This document shows positions 43,404 through 53,575 of a DNA stretch of 64,000 bases, in pieces. This stretch comes from Polaribacter sp. SA4-10. Lineage in GTDB: Bacteria > Bacteroidota > Bacteroidia > Flavobacteriales > Flavobacteriaceae. Location of the stretch: positions 2,145,001 through 2,209,000 of the forward strand of contig NZ_CP019331.1 in NCBI RefSeq assembly GCF_002163835.1. The letters are read 5' to 3'. The notes beneath the pieces were generated by a model. It saw only the letters and a program-made list of their open reading frames with translations. It ran no database searches and was not told where the DNA came from. Positions within the stretch are counted from its first letter, which is position 1, and every line of letters begins with the position of its first letter. Made by a program: the position numbers and the translations under genes.

Positions 43404-44458
43404 TGAAGACAATTAAAGGACCAGGTATATTTTTAGCTCAATTTATGGACGATAAAGCGCCATTTAATTCATTAGATGGATTGTGTAAATGGGCGTCAGA
43501 CTTAGGCTATATAGGTGTGCAAATTCCTACGTTAGATAAATCAATTATCGATTTAGATATTGCTGCAGAGAGCCAGACGTATTGCGATGAATTTAAAGGA
43601 AGAATAAATAGCTACGGATTAGAAATAACAGAACTATCAACACATATACAAGGCCAGTTAGTTGCTGTACATCCAGCACACGATATAATGTTTGATGTTT
43701 TTGTACCAAAAGAATTAAAAGGAAAGTACAAAGAAAGAACAGCTTGGGCTATAGATCAAATGCACAAAGCAGGAAAAACAAGTAGACGCTTAGGTTTAAA
43801 AGCCCATGCTACATTTTCTGGTTCATTACTTTGGCCTATGATGCACCCTTGGCCACAGCAACCAAAAGGATTAGTAGAAACAGGTTTTAAAGAACTTGCT
43901 GACAGATGGAAACCTATTTTAAATACTTTTGAAGAGAATGGAGTAGCAGTTTGTTACGAAGCTCATCCTGTAGAAGATATTCATGACGGTGACACCTTCG
44001 AACGTTTTTTGGAAGCTACTGGAAATCATAAAGCGGTTAACCTTCTTTATGATCCATCACATTTTGTATTACAACAATTAGATTATATAAAATACATAGA
44101 TCATTATCATGAGTTTATAAAGGCGTTTCATGTAAAAGATTCCGAATTTAATTCCTCTGGAAAAAAAGGAACTTTTGGCGGTTATAACGATTGGAAAAAT
44201 AGAGCAGGACGTTATCGTTCTCCAGGTGATGGACAAATAGACTTCAAAAAAGTGTTTTCTAAATTAACTGAATACAATTGTGATGTTTGGGCAGTTTTAG
44301 AATGGGAATGCGTTATTAAAAGTCCAGAACAAGGCGCTCGTGAAGGCGCTGGATTTATAAAGGACCATATTATTGAGGCAACAAACAAACGCTTTGATGA
44401 TTTTGCAGGAACAGAAACAACAGATGAAACATATTTAAAAAATATTTTAGGACTATAA
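43403..44458 (+). CDS. cytoplasmic TIM-barrel sugar isomerase/epimerase-like protein
   Basis: A 351-aa PF01261 protein without signal peptide. Strand motifs include GYIGVQIPTLD, ITELSTHIQGQ, VAVCYEAHPVEDIHDGD, NLLYDPSHFVLQQLDY, FHVKDSEF and WAVLEWEC, which carry the metal-binding Glu/Asp/His. It resembles YcjR-type enzymes that work with Gfo/Idh oxidoreductases on keto-sugars. Coupled to the preceding oxidoreductase (1-base overlap) and 1 bp before the second DUF1080 gene. Confidence 0.88.
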   Translation: MKTIKGPGIFLAQFMDDKAPFNSLDGLCKWASDLGYIGVQIPTLDKSIIDLDIAAESQTYCDEFKGRINSYGLEITELSTHIQGQLVAVHPAHDIMFDVFVPKELKGKYKERTAWAIDQMHKAGKTSRRLGLKAHATFSGSLLWPMMHPWPQQPKGLVETGFKELADRWKPILNTFEENGVAVCYEAHPVEDIHDGDTFERFLEATGNHKAVNLLYDPSHFVLQQLDYIKYIDHYHEFIKAFHVKDSEFNSSGKKGTFGGYNDWKNRAGRYRSPGDGQIDFKKVFSKLTEYNCDVWAVLEWECVIKSPEQGAREGAGFIKDHIIEATNKRFDDFAGTETTDETYLKNILGL

Positions 44459-44459
44459 T

Positions 44460-45257
44460 ATGAAAAAAATAATACTATTATTTTGTTTGAGCTTCGTTTT
44501 CGTAGGCTGTAATCAAACTACAAATAAAAAATCAATAACAGAGGAAACTACAACAAATAAAGTTGTAAAAGAACCTACAAAACCAGAAGAAACAGAAATT
44601 TGGGAACCGAAACCTAAAGTAATTCATGTTGATTATAAAACTGGAATTCCTTCAGATGCAATTGTGCTTTTTGATGGAACAGATTTTAATGAGTGGATTT
44701 CATCAAAAGATTCTACAGCTGTAAAATGGCTTTTAAATAAAGACAATAGCATGACTGTAAAAGATAAAGAAGGAGATATTCAAACAAAAAGAAATTTTGG
44801 ATCAGTACAACTACATATAGAATGGAAATCTAATTCAGAAGTTAGGGCAAATGGTCAGAACAGAAGTAATAGTGGCGTTTTTCTTCAAAACAGATATGAA
44901 GTACAAATTTTAGACAATAATAACAATGATACTTATGTAAATGGACAAGTAGGAGCTATATATAAACAATCAATTCCATTAGTAAAAGCAGCTTCTAAAA
45001 CGGGAGAATGGAATCGTTATGACATTATATATCATCAACCAATATTTGACACTAAAGGAAAGGTTTCAAAAAAAGCAACAATTACACTGCTACATAATGG
45101 TATATTAGTACAAGATCATTTTAAAATAAAAGGAACAACAGAATATATAGGTTGGCCAAAAAACAATGCTCATGGCAAGCAACCTATAAAACTACAAGAC
45201 CACCAAGATAAAAGCGGGGTTAGCTATAAAAATATATGGGTAAGAGAATTGAAATAG
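44460..45257 (+). CDS. DUF1080 lipoprotein, second probable 3-keto-glycoside hydrolase
   Basis: A 265-aa lipoprotein (lipobox FVFVGC) with a charged Thr/Glu/Lys linker (~residues 20-60) followed by the DUF1080 fold: IVLFDGTDFNEWIS, HIEWKSNSEVRANGQ, SNSGVFLQNRYEVQIL, GEWNRYDIIYHQP. The NSG-FLQ-YEVQIL core is the hallmark of the family. Only distantly similar to the first DUF1080 protein at 35615-36418. Final gene of the isomerase-MFS-Gfo/Idh-isomerase run, before a LacI-type operator and the susCD pair. Confidence 0.85.
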   Translation: MKKIILLFCLSFVFVGCNQTTNKKSITEETTTNKVVKEPTKPEETEIWEPKPKVIHVDYKTGIPSDAIVLFDGTDFNEWISSKDSTAVKWLLNKDNSMTVKDKEGDIQTKRNFGSVQLHIEWKSNSEVRANGQNRSNSGVFLQNRYEVQILDNNNNDTYVNGQVGAIYKQSIPLVKAASKTGEWNRYDIIYHQPIFDTKGKVSKKATITLLHNGILVQDHFKIKGTTEYIGWPKNNAHGKQPIKLQDHQDKSGVSYKNIWVRELK

Positions 45258-45267
45258 AAAAAAAAAT

Positions 45268-45281
45268 CGAAAACGTTTTCG
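45268..45281. promoter_or_regulatory. perfect LacI-type palindrome CGAAAACGTTTTCG upstream of susC
   Basis: A gapless 14-bp perfect palindrome centred on CG, 141 bp upstream of the susC start and just after the second DUF1080 gene. Typical LacI/GalR operator form and close to the one at 29667-29682. Confidence 0.7.
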
Positions 45282-45421
45282 TTAATTTTTTAATACTATT
45301 TTAGTTAAATTACTTTTAAAATCATAAATAATTGTTAATATTACAATCTTTTATAACTGTTTTTACTAATTAAACAAAAATTAGTAAAAAATTCAATTAA
45401 CTTTTTTAAACTCAAATTTAA

Positions 45422-48421
45422 ATGAAAAACAAATTACTTAAAAAAATAATACTGCCAGTATTAGTATTGATTGGTGGTATTATGTATGGACAAACCGTAA
45501 CCGGTGTTGTGTCTGACGGTTCTGGTGCGCTACCAGGTGTAAGTGTAAATGTTAAAGGTACTTCTGTAGGTACAGAAACAGACTTTGACGGTAAATATAC
45601 AATTACAGCAAAAAATGGAGATGTTTTAGTCTTTAGGTCTTTAGGATTTAAGACAGCAGAAAAAACAGTTGATTCAAATACCATTAACATAACCTTAACA
45701 GAAGATGCTACATCTTTAGATGAGATTGTAGTTGTTGGTTACGGTAGTTCAGCTAAAAAAGAAATTACCTCATCTGTTACACAAGTTTCTGCAGAGGAAT
45801 TTAACAGAGGAACAATTGCTGCACCTGCACAATTATTGCAAGGTAAAGTTGCTGGTTTAAGTATCTATAACAAAGGGGGAAATCCTAATGATGATGCAGT
45901 AATCAGATTAAGAGGTATTTCTACAGTAGGAGCAAATTCTTCTCCTTTAATTGTTGTTGACGGAGTAATTGGAGCTTCTTTAAACAATGTAGATCCAAAT
46001 GATATTGCTAGTATGACTGTTCTTAAAGATGGTTCTGCTGCTGCAATTTACGGTACACGTGGTTCTAGTGGGGTTATTATTGTAACTACCAAAAGAGGTA
46101 AAGCGGGTATGACACAAGTTTCTTATAGCGGTTCTGTTGCTATGGAGTCTATTCAAAACCAAGTTCAAAACATGACTGGAGATGAATTTGCTGCTGCAGG
46201 AGGTACGGATTTAGGAAGTAGAACAGATTGGTTAGACTTAGTTACTCGTTCTGCAGTATCTAAAGTACATAACGTTTCTATGTCTGGTGGACAAGGGAAT
46301 ACAACATTTAGAGCTTCTGCTAACTTTAGAGATGCTGAAGGTGTATTAAGGAAATCTGGATTTAATCAATTCAATACAAGATTTCAAGCTGAAACTAGAA
46401 TCTTAAACGACAAGTTAAAGATCGGTTTCAATGCTTCTTATACTAAAAAAGATATTGAATACGGATTTAATGATGCATTGCGTTATGCGGTATTGTACAA
46501 TCCAACTGCTCCAGTATATGGAACAGATTCTCCATATCCTTATAATGGAGACAATTATGGTGGCTACTTTGAAACATTAGGATTGTTTGATAGTTTCAAC
46601 CCGGTTTCTATTGTGAATCAAAATTCAAATACTGGTGCTCGTAGTGAGTTTACGTATAGCTTGAATATGAAATATGACATTTCAGATGATTTATCTGTAA
46701 GTGGTGTTTATTCTGAGCAATCAACAAAACTTACCAATAAAGCATACTACAGACCAACATCTCTATATAGAGGTAATGCTTCTAGTCCTTTAAGAAAAGG
46801 TTCTGCTACCTTGTTTACACAAGAAAATGATTTCAAATTATTTGAAATGTTTGCAGATTATAATAAAGATATAACTGATAAAATCAAATTCAAATTTACA
46901 GGAGGATATTCTTGGCAAGAAACTAATTATTTCGATTATTCATTAACCGCTGGAGATTTTCCAAACAATGATTTAGAATATATTGATGCATTAGAATGGT
47001 CTCAAGATTTAATCAATGCAGGTCAAATTTCAATTGATAGTAATAGATCTCCAGAAGATAGAATTATCGCTTTCTTCGGAAGAGTAAATCTTAGTTTTGA
47101 TGATGCTATTCACTTTAATGCCTCATTACGTAGAGAAGGTTCTACTAAATTTGGAGAAAACAACAAATGGGGTCTTTTTCCTTCACTTGGTTTAGGTGTT
47201 GATGTAAACAAGTATCTTAAACTAAACAATGTTGATTTATTAAAAGCTAGAATTGGTTATGGTGTAACAGGTGCATTACCTAGTGAAAATGGTTTATCTC
47301 AAGATGGATATAGTCCAAATGGAAACTTATTATCTTCTGTAGCTTTTAGACAAGCAAATCCAGATTTGAAATGGGAAGAAAAAGCAGAAACAAACTTTGG
47401 TATTGACTTTAGTTCAGGACGTTTGTCTGCGACTTTAGATATCTACTCTAGAAAAGTTTCAGATTTTATCTTGTTTTCAAAAATACAAGATGGAGAATTA
47501 GCAGATGGTGTTGTAAAAATAGCTGATAACTGGTTTAACAATGTTGGTGAATTAACAACAAACGGACTTGAATTAAGTTTAGACTATGATATTATTAAGA
47601 AACAAGGTTTTACGTATAATTCTGGAATCAATTTCTCTACGTACAAATCTGTATTAGATAAATTTAACGGAAGTACTTCTTTAAGAGGTAACTTAGGTGC
47701 TCCAGGACAAAATGGTACTCCAGTAGTATTAGTTGGTGAAGGAGAAGAGATTGGTCAAATTTATGGTGCACTATGGGATGGTACTGTAACAGATGGTAAT
47801 CAAAACTTTGTAGATGTGAATGGAGATGGTTCTATTGATGTAAACCAAGAGGTTGGAAATGCAATTGATGCAGACGGAGATGGTGTTGTTGACGGAGATT
47901 TAAAGAAATTAGGAAAAGGTATTCCAGATTTCGAATTAGGATGGTCACACTCTATTCAATACAAGAACTGGGATGTAAATGCGTTCTTTAGAGGTGCATT
48001 TGGACACAGTTTAGTAAATAACTTTAGAGTATTTTATGAGCCAAGAGTTGGTTCTCAAGGTTCTTATAACTACATCAATACAGATCTTGCAAATGCAGAA
48101 ATTACAACTGCAAAATTCAGTTCATTGTATGTTGAAAAAGCAGATTTTATTAAATTAGATAACTTATCTGTTGGGTATAGCCCAAAAATTTCAGAAGATA
48201 ACAAATACTTTAAAAGTGTGCGTTTTTCTTTAACAGGTCAAAACTTGTTTACAATTACTGGTTACTCAGGAGCTGATCCAGAACCTTCTTTACAAGATGG
48301 AGGTGCTGCAGCTAACGGAGAATTTGTTGGAGGTGCTGATCCTTTAGTACCAGGTATTGACAGAAGATATAATTATTTTGCTGCAAGAACCTTTACATTA
48401 GGTGTTAATGTTAACTTTTAA
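45422..48421 (+). CDS. SusC/RagA-family TonB-linked outer-membrane glycan importer
   Basis: Outer-membrane channel of 999 aa that takes up oligosaccharides or glycosides captured by its SusD lid. Signal peptide (...GGIMYGQ), then a CarboxypepD-reg-like domain (VTGVVSDGSGALPGVSVNVKG), TonB box DEIVVVGYG, plug (GTIAAPAQLLQGKVAGLSIY...YGTRGSSGVIIVTTKRG) and the 22-strand barrel with the usual ELGWSHSIQYKNWDVNAFFRG and Ca-loop-like DVNGDGSID near the end. Followed after 13 bp by the susD gene. Substrate not readable; the neighbourhood suggests a glycoside processed by 3-keto chemistry. Confidence 0.95.
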   Translation: MKNKLLKKIILPVLVLIGGIMYGQTVTGVVSDGSGALPGVSVNVKGTSVGTETDFDGKYTITAKNGDVLVFRSLGFKTAEKTVDSNTINITLTEDATSLDEIVVVGYGSSAKKEITSSVTQVSAEEFNRGTIAAPAQLLQGKVAGLSIYNKGGNPNDDAVIRLRGISTVGANSSPLIVVDGVIGASLNNVDPNDIASMTVLKDGSAAAIYGTRGSSGVIIVTTKRGKAGMTQVSYSGSVAMESIQNQVQNMTGDEFAAAGGTDLGSRTDWLDLVTRSAVSKVHNVSMSGGQGNTTFRASANFRDAEGVLRKSGFNQFNTRFQAETRILNDKLKIGFNASYTKKDIEYGFNDALRYAVLYNPTAPVYGTDSPYPYNGDNYGGYFETLGLFDSFNPVSIVNQNSNTGARSEFTYSLNMKYDISDDLSVSGVYSEQSTKLTNKAYYRPTSLYRGNASSPLRKGSATLFTQENDFKLFEMFADYNKDITDKIKFKFTGGYSWQETNYFDYSLTAGDFPNNDLEYIDALEWSQDLINAGQISIDSNRSPEDRIIAFFGRVNLSFDDAIHFNASLRREGSTKFGENNKWGLFPSLGLGVDVNKYLKLNNVDLLKARIGYGVTGALPSENGLSQDGYSPNGNLLSSVAFRQANPDLKWEEKAETNFGIDFSSGRLSATLDIYSRKVSDFILFSKIQDGELADGVVKIADNWFNNVGELTTNGLELSLDYDIIKKQGFTYNSGINFSTYKSVLDKFNGSTSLRGNLGAPGQNGTPVVLVGEGEEIGQIYGALWDGTVTDGNQNFVDVNGDGSIDVNQEVGNAIDADGDGVVDGDLKKLGKGIPDFELGWSHSIQYKNWDVNAFFRGAFGHSLVNNFRVFYEPRVGSQGSYNYINTDLANAEITTAKFSSLYVEKADFIKLDNLSVGYSPKISEDNKYFKSVRFSLTGQNLFTITGYSGADPEPSLQDGGAAANGEFVGGADPLVPGIDRRYNYFAARTFTLGVNVNF

Positions 48422-48434
48422 AAAATAAATAGAA

Positions 48435-50042
48435 ATGAAATATACTTATAAATTATTTACAATTTGTTTTGCACTATTAACAATAAGTGCATGTACAAAC
48501 TTAGATGAAATCTTGGTAGGTGATACTACTTCTCAGTTTAACGGAGAAGAGCCAAGTTTTGGAAATTTTGATGGTGGAGGCGCAGGTCCTTCAGATCCTC
48601 TTAGTTCTGCTTTTAATGCATTAAGAAGTTCTGGTTCTGCAAGTCATGGTGGATATTGGTCAGTTCAATCAGTTTCTTCTGATGAAATGGCAATTACACA
48701 AAAAGGTGGTGACTGGTATGATGGTGGTATCTGGTTAGATATGCACAGACATACATACACTTCTACAAATGATCCTTTAAATGGAGCATGGGGACAACAA
48801 TACGATGCTATTGGTGCTTGTAATACTACAATCGCTAATGGAGGTTTAGATGCAAATCAAATGGCACAAGTAAAGGCCTTAAGAGCATTTTTCTATTACC
48901 GTTTGTTAGACATGTATGGTAGAGTGAAGATTTTAACGGAAGCAGGTGGAAACCCAGCACAATCTACAAGAGCTGAGCTTTTTAACTTTGTTGAAAGTGA
49001 ATTATTAGCTTCTTTAGGTGTTGCAAATGTATCTGTAGGGATGGATTTAACAACGAGCCCTTTAGGAACTGCAAATGCTGCATACAGAATTAATCAATTT
49101 GCTGCTTTAGGTTTGTTATCTAAATTATATTTGAATGCAGAAGTGTATACAGGTATTGCTATGAATGTAGAAGCTGAAATTGCTGCTGGATATGTAATTG
49201 ATAATGGTGGATATACATTATGTGGTGTAGGTTGTTCTGTACCTAATGAAGGTAAAAGACCCGCTGTAGACTCTGATCCAGAAACTTTAGAAGGGTATGC
49301 AGCAGTTTTTGCACCAAACAATCAAAACAATCCTGAAATTATTTGGTCGATTGCTTATGATAATGTTGAAGGTGGAGGAATGAATTTTGCTCAAATGTCT
49401 TTGCACTATGCAAGTCAATTTACTTGGAATTTAGCTGACCAACCTTGGAATGGATATTCTGCTTTAGAAGAATTTTACAATTCTTATGAATCTGCAGATA
49501 AGCGTAAAGCTGCCAATTTTATTGTTGGACAACAATTTGATTATTCAGGATCTGCTATTGTAGATTATGCGGAGTCTTCTGAATTGGAATTAATTTTAAC
49601 TCCATTCATCGACGAATTAGAGCCAAATGCATCTAGAGAAGGTGGTGCACGTTTAGGGAAATTTAGCTCTAGACAAGGACAACGTGCTGAAATGGATAAT
49701 GATTATCCAATCATCCGTTTAGGAGATTTGTATTTAATACGTGCTGAAGCAAAAGCAAGAGCTGCAGGAGACTGGAGTTTAGCTGCTACTGATGTAAACA
49801 CGATTAGAGCAAGAGCAGGTTTACCAGCAATGGGAAGTGTAACTGCAGATAGCTTTTTAGCTGAAAGAGGTAGAGAAATGTTTATGGAAGTAACGCGTAG
49901 ACAAGATTTAATTCGTTTTGGTAAATGGGGTAGCTCATGGTGGGAAAAAACAAATAGTGATGCACACAAAACTATGTTCCCTATTCCACAAGCACAAATT
50001 GACGGAAGTGGTGGTACTTTAACTCAGAATCCTGGGTACTAG
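48435..50042 (+). CDS. SusD/RagB-family glycan-binding lipoprotein
   Basis: Surface lipoprotein of 535 aa (lipobox LTISAC) that forms the lid of the adjacent SusC. SusD signatures: N-terminal helices around ALRSSGSASHGGYWSVQSVSSDEM, TPR-like AQVKALRAFFYYRLLDMYG, and the C-terminal DYPIIRLGDLYLIRAEAKARA and EFLAERGREMFMEVTRRQDLIRFG-like region, ending FPIPQAQIDGS..LTQNPGY. Cotranscribed with susC and ended by a strong terminator. Confidence 0.95.
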   Translation: MKYTYKLFTICFALLTISACTNLDEILVGDTTSQFNGEEPSFGNFDGGGAGPSDPLSSAFNALRSSGSASHGGYWSVQSVSSDEMAITQKGGDWYDGGIWLDMHRHTYTSTNDPLNGAWGQQYDAIGACNTTIANGGLDANQMAQVKALRAFFYYRLLDMYGRVKILTEAGGNPAQSTRAELFNFVESELLASLGVANVSVGMDLTTSPLGTANAAYRINQFAALGLLSKLYLNAEVYTGIAMNVEAEIAAGYVIDNGGYTLCGVGCSVPNEGKRPAVDSDPETLEGYAAVFAPNNQNNPEIIWSIAYDNVEGGGMNFAQMSLHYASQFTWNLADQPWNGYSALEEFYNSYESADKRKAANFIVGQQFDYSGSAIVDYAESSELELILTPFIDELEPNASREGGARLGKFSSRQGQRAEMDNDYPIIRLGDLYLIRAEAKARAAGDWSLAATDVNTIRARAGLPAMGSVTADSFLAERGREMFMEVTRRQDLIRFGKWGSSWWEKTNSDAHKTMFPIPQAQIDGSGGTLTQNPGY

Positions 50043-50070
50043 TACTTATAAAAAATAATTATTTGATTTT

Positions 50071-50105
50071 AAAGCGGATTACCACTTGGTAATCCGCTTT
50101 TTAAT
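50071..50105 (+). terminator. susCD terminator
   Basis: Perfect 14-bp stem AAAGCGGATTACCA / TGGTAATCCGCTTT with a 2-nt loop, ending in five T. It cuts susCD off from the FG-GAP run downstream. Confidence 0.93.
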
Positions 50106-50150
50106 TTTAAATCAAAAAATATTCTATAATCAAAAGCAGCTATTTTATCT

Positions 50151-50180
50151 TTAATATAAAGGCTTTTTTTTATATATTTG
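50151..50180 (+). promoter_or_regulatory. promoter of the FG-GAP/haloperoxidase run, TTA-N19-TATATTTG
   Basis: -33 TTA at 50151-50153 and -7 TATATTTG at 50173-50180 with a 19-bp spacer, identical in layout to the csp and ctaA promoters. The leader before ATG 50314 would be about 125 nt. Confidence 0.7.
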
Positions 50181-50313
50181 AAACATTACCCCTAAGAATA
50201 GTTGGTGTAATTTGCTAAGTAAACTGAAAGTTAATTTTTTCTCATAAACAAGATTTGAAGACAAAAAATCAACAAAATTTTTAATGAACAAAATGGTTTT
50301 GTAAACCTTTCTT

Positions 50314-53300
50314 ATGGACTTAAAAACAACATATTGTGTCTTTCTATTACTACTTTGTTTTTCTTGTAAAAATGAAGAAAACTCAAAACCTCTTTTTGTT
50401 TTAAAAAATAATATTGGAATTACTTTTTCAAACACATTAAAAGAAACAGAACAACTAAATCCATATACCTATAAAAACTTTTATAATGGTGGTGGAGTTG
50501 CCATAGGTGATATTAACAACGATGGTTTATTAGACCTCTACTTCAGTGGCAACTTAGTAGATAATCAATTGTACCTTAATAAAGGAAATTGGGAATTTGA
50601 AAATATTACAAAAAAAGCACAGGTTGCTTGTAAAGACATCTGGTCTTCGGGAGTCACTTTTGTAGACATTAACCACGATGGTTTTTTAGATATTTATGTG
50701 TGTCAAGCGGGTCCTCCAAAAACAGAAAATAGACACAATCAACTCTTTATTAATAACGGTGATTTAACCTTTACAGAACAATCAAAAAAATATGGCTTAG
50801 ACATTACCGGTTTAGGCGTTCATGCTACTTTTTTTGATTATGATAAAGATGGAGATTTAGATTGCTACCTCTTAAGCAATTCCATTCGTTCCGTTGGAAA
50901 CTATGATTTGATCAAAGATCAACGAGATAAAGCGACCGATAAAGGAAATAAGTTTTTACGAAATGATAATAACTTTTTTGTAGACATTACCAAAGAAGCG
51001 AATATATACTCCAGTGCAATCGGGTTTGGCTTAGGGATTACCGTAAGCGATTATAATAACGATACATGGCCCGATATTTTTGTTTCCAATGATTTTTTTG
51101 AAAGAGACTACTTATACATCAATCAACAAGACGGAACTTTTAAAGAAAAATTAACAGCACAATTTGAATCGATTTCTATGGGCTCTATGGGCGTAGATGC
51201 CGCAGATTTAAATAACGATTCTAAAACCGATATTATGGTAACCGAAATGTTACCAAAAACAATCCAAAGACAACGTACAAAAACACTCTTTGAATCTTGG
51301 ACAAAACATGATATGAGCGTCAAAAATGGCTATCATTACCAATTTTCAAGAAATGCATTGCACCAAAATATGGGCAATGACACCTTTATGGAAATAAGTC
51401 GTTTCTCTAATGTACACGCTTCCGAATGGAGTTGGTCTACCTTATTATTTGATGCCGATAACGATGGCCTTAAAGACATTTTTATTAGCAATGGTATTTA
51501 TAAAGACTTACTAGACAGAGACTATTTGACCTATATGGCAAACAGGGAGCAAATAAAAGAAATGATTCAAAATGACAAACAAGTCATGAAGAAATTAATT
51601 GATAAAATGCCTTCCAATCCAGTTGCAAATGCGATCTATAAGAACGAAGGGAATTTTCAATTTAAAGATCAAACACAAAACTGGGGACTTCAACAACCGA
51701 GTTTTAGCAATGGAAGTGCTTATGGCGATTTAGACAATGACGGCGATTTAGATTTGGTGATTAACAATGTAAACATGCCCGCCTTTATGTATGAAAATAC
51801 CATAGATAGTGCATCACATAAAAGCATTACACTTCAATTAAAAGAAAATTTTAAAAATACACATGCAATTGGTGCAAAAGCAGAAGTGTTTTATCAGAAA
51901 AATAAATATAGCGTTCTAGAAAACTACCCTTCTAGAGGATTTCAAAGCTCTGTGTCTACCAACCTTACCTTTGGTTTGGGTAATTGTGATCGTATTGATA
52001 GTTTAAAAATTACATGGAACGATGGCATTACGGATGTTTATAAAGAACTAAAAACAAATACGAGCTACACCTTTAAACCTTCAGGAAAAGGTCTTAAAAA
52101 CAAACCTCAAGAAGTCTTAACGAAGAAAGAAGATTTAAAACTTGTTGAAAACCTTTTTGTATATAAGCACAAGGAAAACAAAGCGATAGATTTTAATCGA
52201 GAGCAATTGTTACCCGAAATGTACAATAATGAAGGCCCACATATTGCAAGTGCAGATGTTAATAATGATGGAGCTTCAGATTTTTATATTGGTGGGGCTA
52301 AAGGACAAACGGGAACTTTATTTCTTTCAAAATCGAATGAAACGTACGAGGCTGTTAAAAAACCTTTTGCGATACATTCTTCTTCCGAAGACACCGATGC
52401 TGTTTTTTTTGATAGTGACAATGATGGTGATTTAGACTTGTATATTACCAGTGGTGGAAAATCATTTTCTAAATATGACTTTTCTTTACACGATAGATTG
52501 TATTTAAATGATGGTACTGGAAATTTTACAGTGAGTAAAACTCCATTGCCTTTTAAAACTCCTATGAGCTCATCTGCAGTAGCAGTCTATGATTTTGACC
52601 ATGATGGAGATCAGGATATTTTTATAGGTGAACGTTTTAAACTAGCTACCTACGGAATTCCTGTACACGGATATTTATTAGAAAATAAAGGAAATAACAA
52701 GTATAAGTTCTCATCACAAAAGGCACTCAAAAATATTGGCTTAATTACAGATGCCACATGGGAAGACCTTAACAATGACGGAGTAAAAGAATTGGTGGTT
52801 GCAGGTGAATGGATGCCGATTAGTGTTTTTAAGATAACTGACGGAAAATTAATAAACGCAACCAAAGAGTTTGGGTTGGAAAATTCGAATGGCTTTTGGA
52901 AAACGATAAAAATTGTAGACATTGATGCCGATGGTGATTTGGATATCATTGCAGGGAACAAAGGAGAAAACACCCTTTTTGAAAAAGGAATGAGAATGTA
53001 TGTTTCAGATTTTGATAAAAATGGGACGGTAGAAGCTATTATTTGTTATAAAAAAGGAGATGCCTATTACCCAATTGTAGATAGGGATGAATTGATTGGA
53101 CAAATTGCCAGTTTAAAACACCAACTACTCTATTATAAAGAATATGAAAATGCAACGATGGAGTCTATTTTTTCAAAAGAACAACTTCAAAATGCAACAA
53201 TACTAGAAATAAAAACAGTTGCAACAACACTTTTTGTAAATAATGAAACGCTATTTTCACCCTTAAGATTTCCAAACAAAATTCAGTATTCAAACGTTGC

Positions 53301-53571
53301 AGCCATTGAAACCATAGACGTTAATAATGATGGAAACTTAGATATTTTATTTGGAGGAAATCAATACCTTGTAAAACCCCAATTCGGGAGGCAAGATGCT
53401 TCAAAGGGATGGTTATTATACGGTTCTGGAGATAAAAATATTTTTAATAAAATACGTACTTTAGAAATACAGGGACAAATTAGAGATTTTTGGAAAGGTG
53501 AAATCAACCATAAAAAACACGTATTAGCAACGATAAATAATGAAAGCTTACAGTTTTATGAAATACAATAA
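50314..53571 (+). CDS. FG-GAP/VCBS-repeat ASPIC-UnbV (CRTAC1-like) lipoprotein 1
   Basis: An 1085-aa lipoprotein (lipobox CFSC). Two blocks of FG-GAP/VCBS beta-propeller repeats with DxDxDG-type calcium loops (IGDINNDGLLDLYF, DYDKDGDLDCYL, DSDNDGDLDLYI, DFDHDGDQDIFI) flank an ASPIC/UnbV domain at about residues 500-600 (HAIGAKAEVFY, PSRGFQSSVSTNLTFGLG, SLKITWNDG). Such proteins are calcium-stabilised surface binding scaffolds; no catalytic site is recognised. First of three tandem paralogues. It uses more C-ending codons (AAC, ACC, GAC) than the other two, judged by eye. Confidence 0.88.
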   Translation: MDLKTTYCVFLLLLCFSCKNEENSKPLFVLKNNIGITFSNTLKETEQLNPYTYKNFYNGGGVAIGDINNDGLLDLYFSGNLVDNQLYLNKGNWEFENITKKAQVACKDIWSSGVTFVDINHDGFLDIYVCQAGPPKTENRHNQLFINNGDLTFTEQSKKYGLDITGLGVHATFFDYDKDGDLDCYLLSNSIRSVGNYDLIKDQRDKATDKGNKFLRNDNNFFVDITKEANIYSSAIGFGLGITVSDYNNDTWPDIFVSNDFFERDYLYINQQDGTFKEKLTAQFESISMGSMGVDAADLNNDSKTDIMVTEMLPKTIQRQRTKTLFESWTKHDMSVKNGYHYQFSRNALHQNMGNDTFMEISRFSNVHASEWSWSTLLFDADNDGLKDIFISNGIYKDLLDRDYLTYMANREQIKEMIQNDKQVMKKLIDKMPSNPVANAIYKNEGNFQFKDQTQNWGLQQPSFSNGSAYGDLDNDGDLDLVINNVNMPAFMYENTIDSASHKSITLQLKENFKNTHAIGAKAEVFYQKNKYSVLENYPSRGFQSSVSTNLTFGLGNCDRIDSLKITWNDGITDVYKELKTNTSYTFKPSGKGLKNKPQEVLTKKEDLKLVENLFVYKHKENKAIDFNREQLLPEMYNNEGPHIASADVNNDGASDFYIGGAKGQTGTLFLSKSNETYEAVKKPFAIHSSSEDTDAVFFDSDNDGDLDLYITSGGKSFSKYDFSLHDRLYLNDGTGNFTVSKTPLPFKTPMSSSAVAVYDFDHDGDQDIFIGERFKLATYGIPVHGYLLENKGNNKYKFSSQKALKNIGLITDATWEDLNNDGVKELVVAGEWMPISVFKITDGKLINATKEFGLENSNGFWKTIKIVDIDADGDLDIIAGNKGENTLFEKGMRMYVSDFDKNGTVEAIICYKKGDAYYPIVDRDELIGQIASLKHQLLYYKEYENATMESIFSKEQLQNATILEIKTVATTLFVNNETLFSPLRFPNKIQYSNVAAIETIDVNNDGNLDILFGGNQYLVKPQFGRQDASKGWLLYGSGDKNIFNKIRTLEIQGQIRDFWKGEINHKKHVLATINNESLQFYEIQ

Positions 53572-53575
53572 ATTA

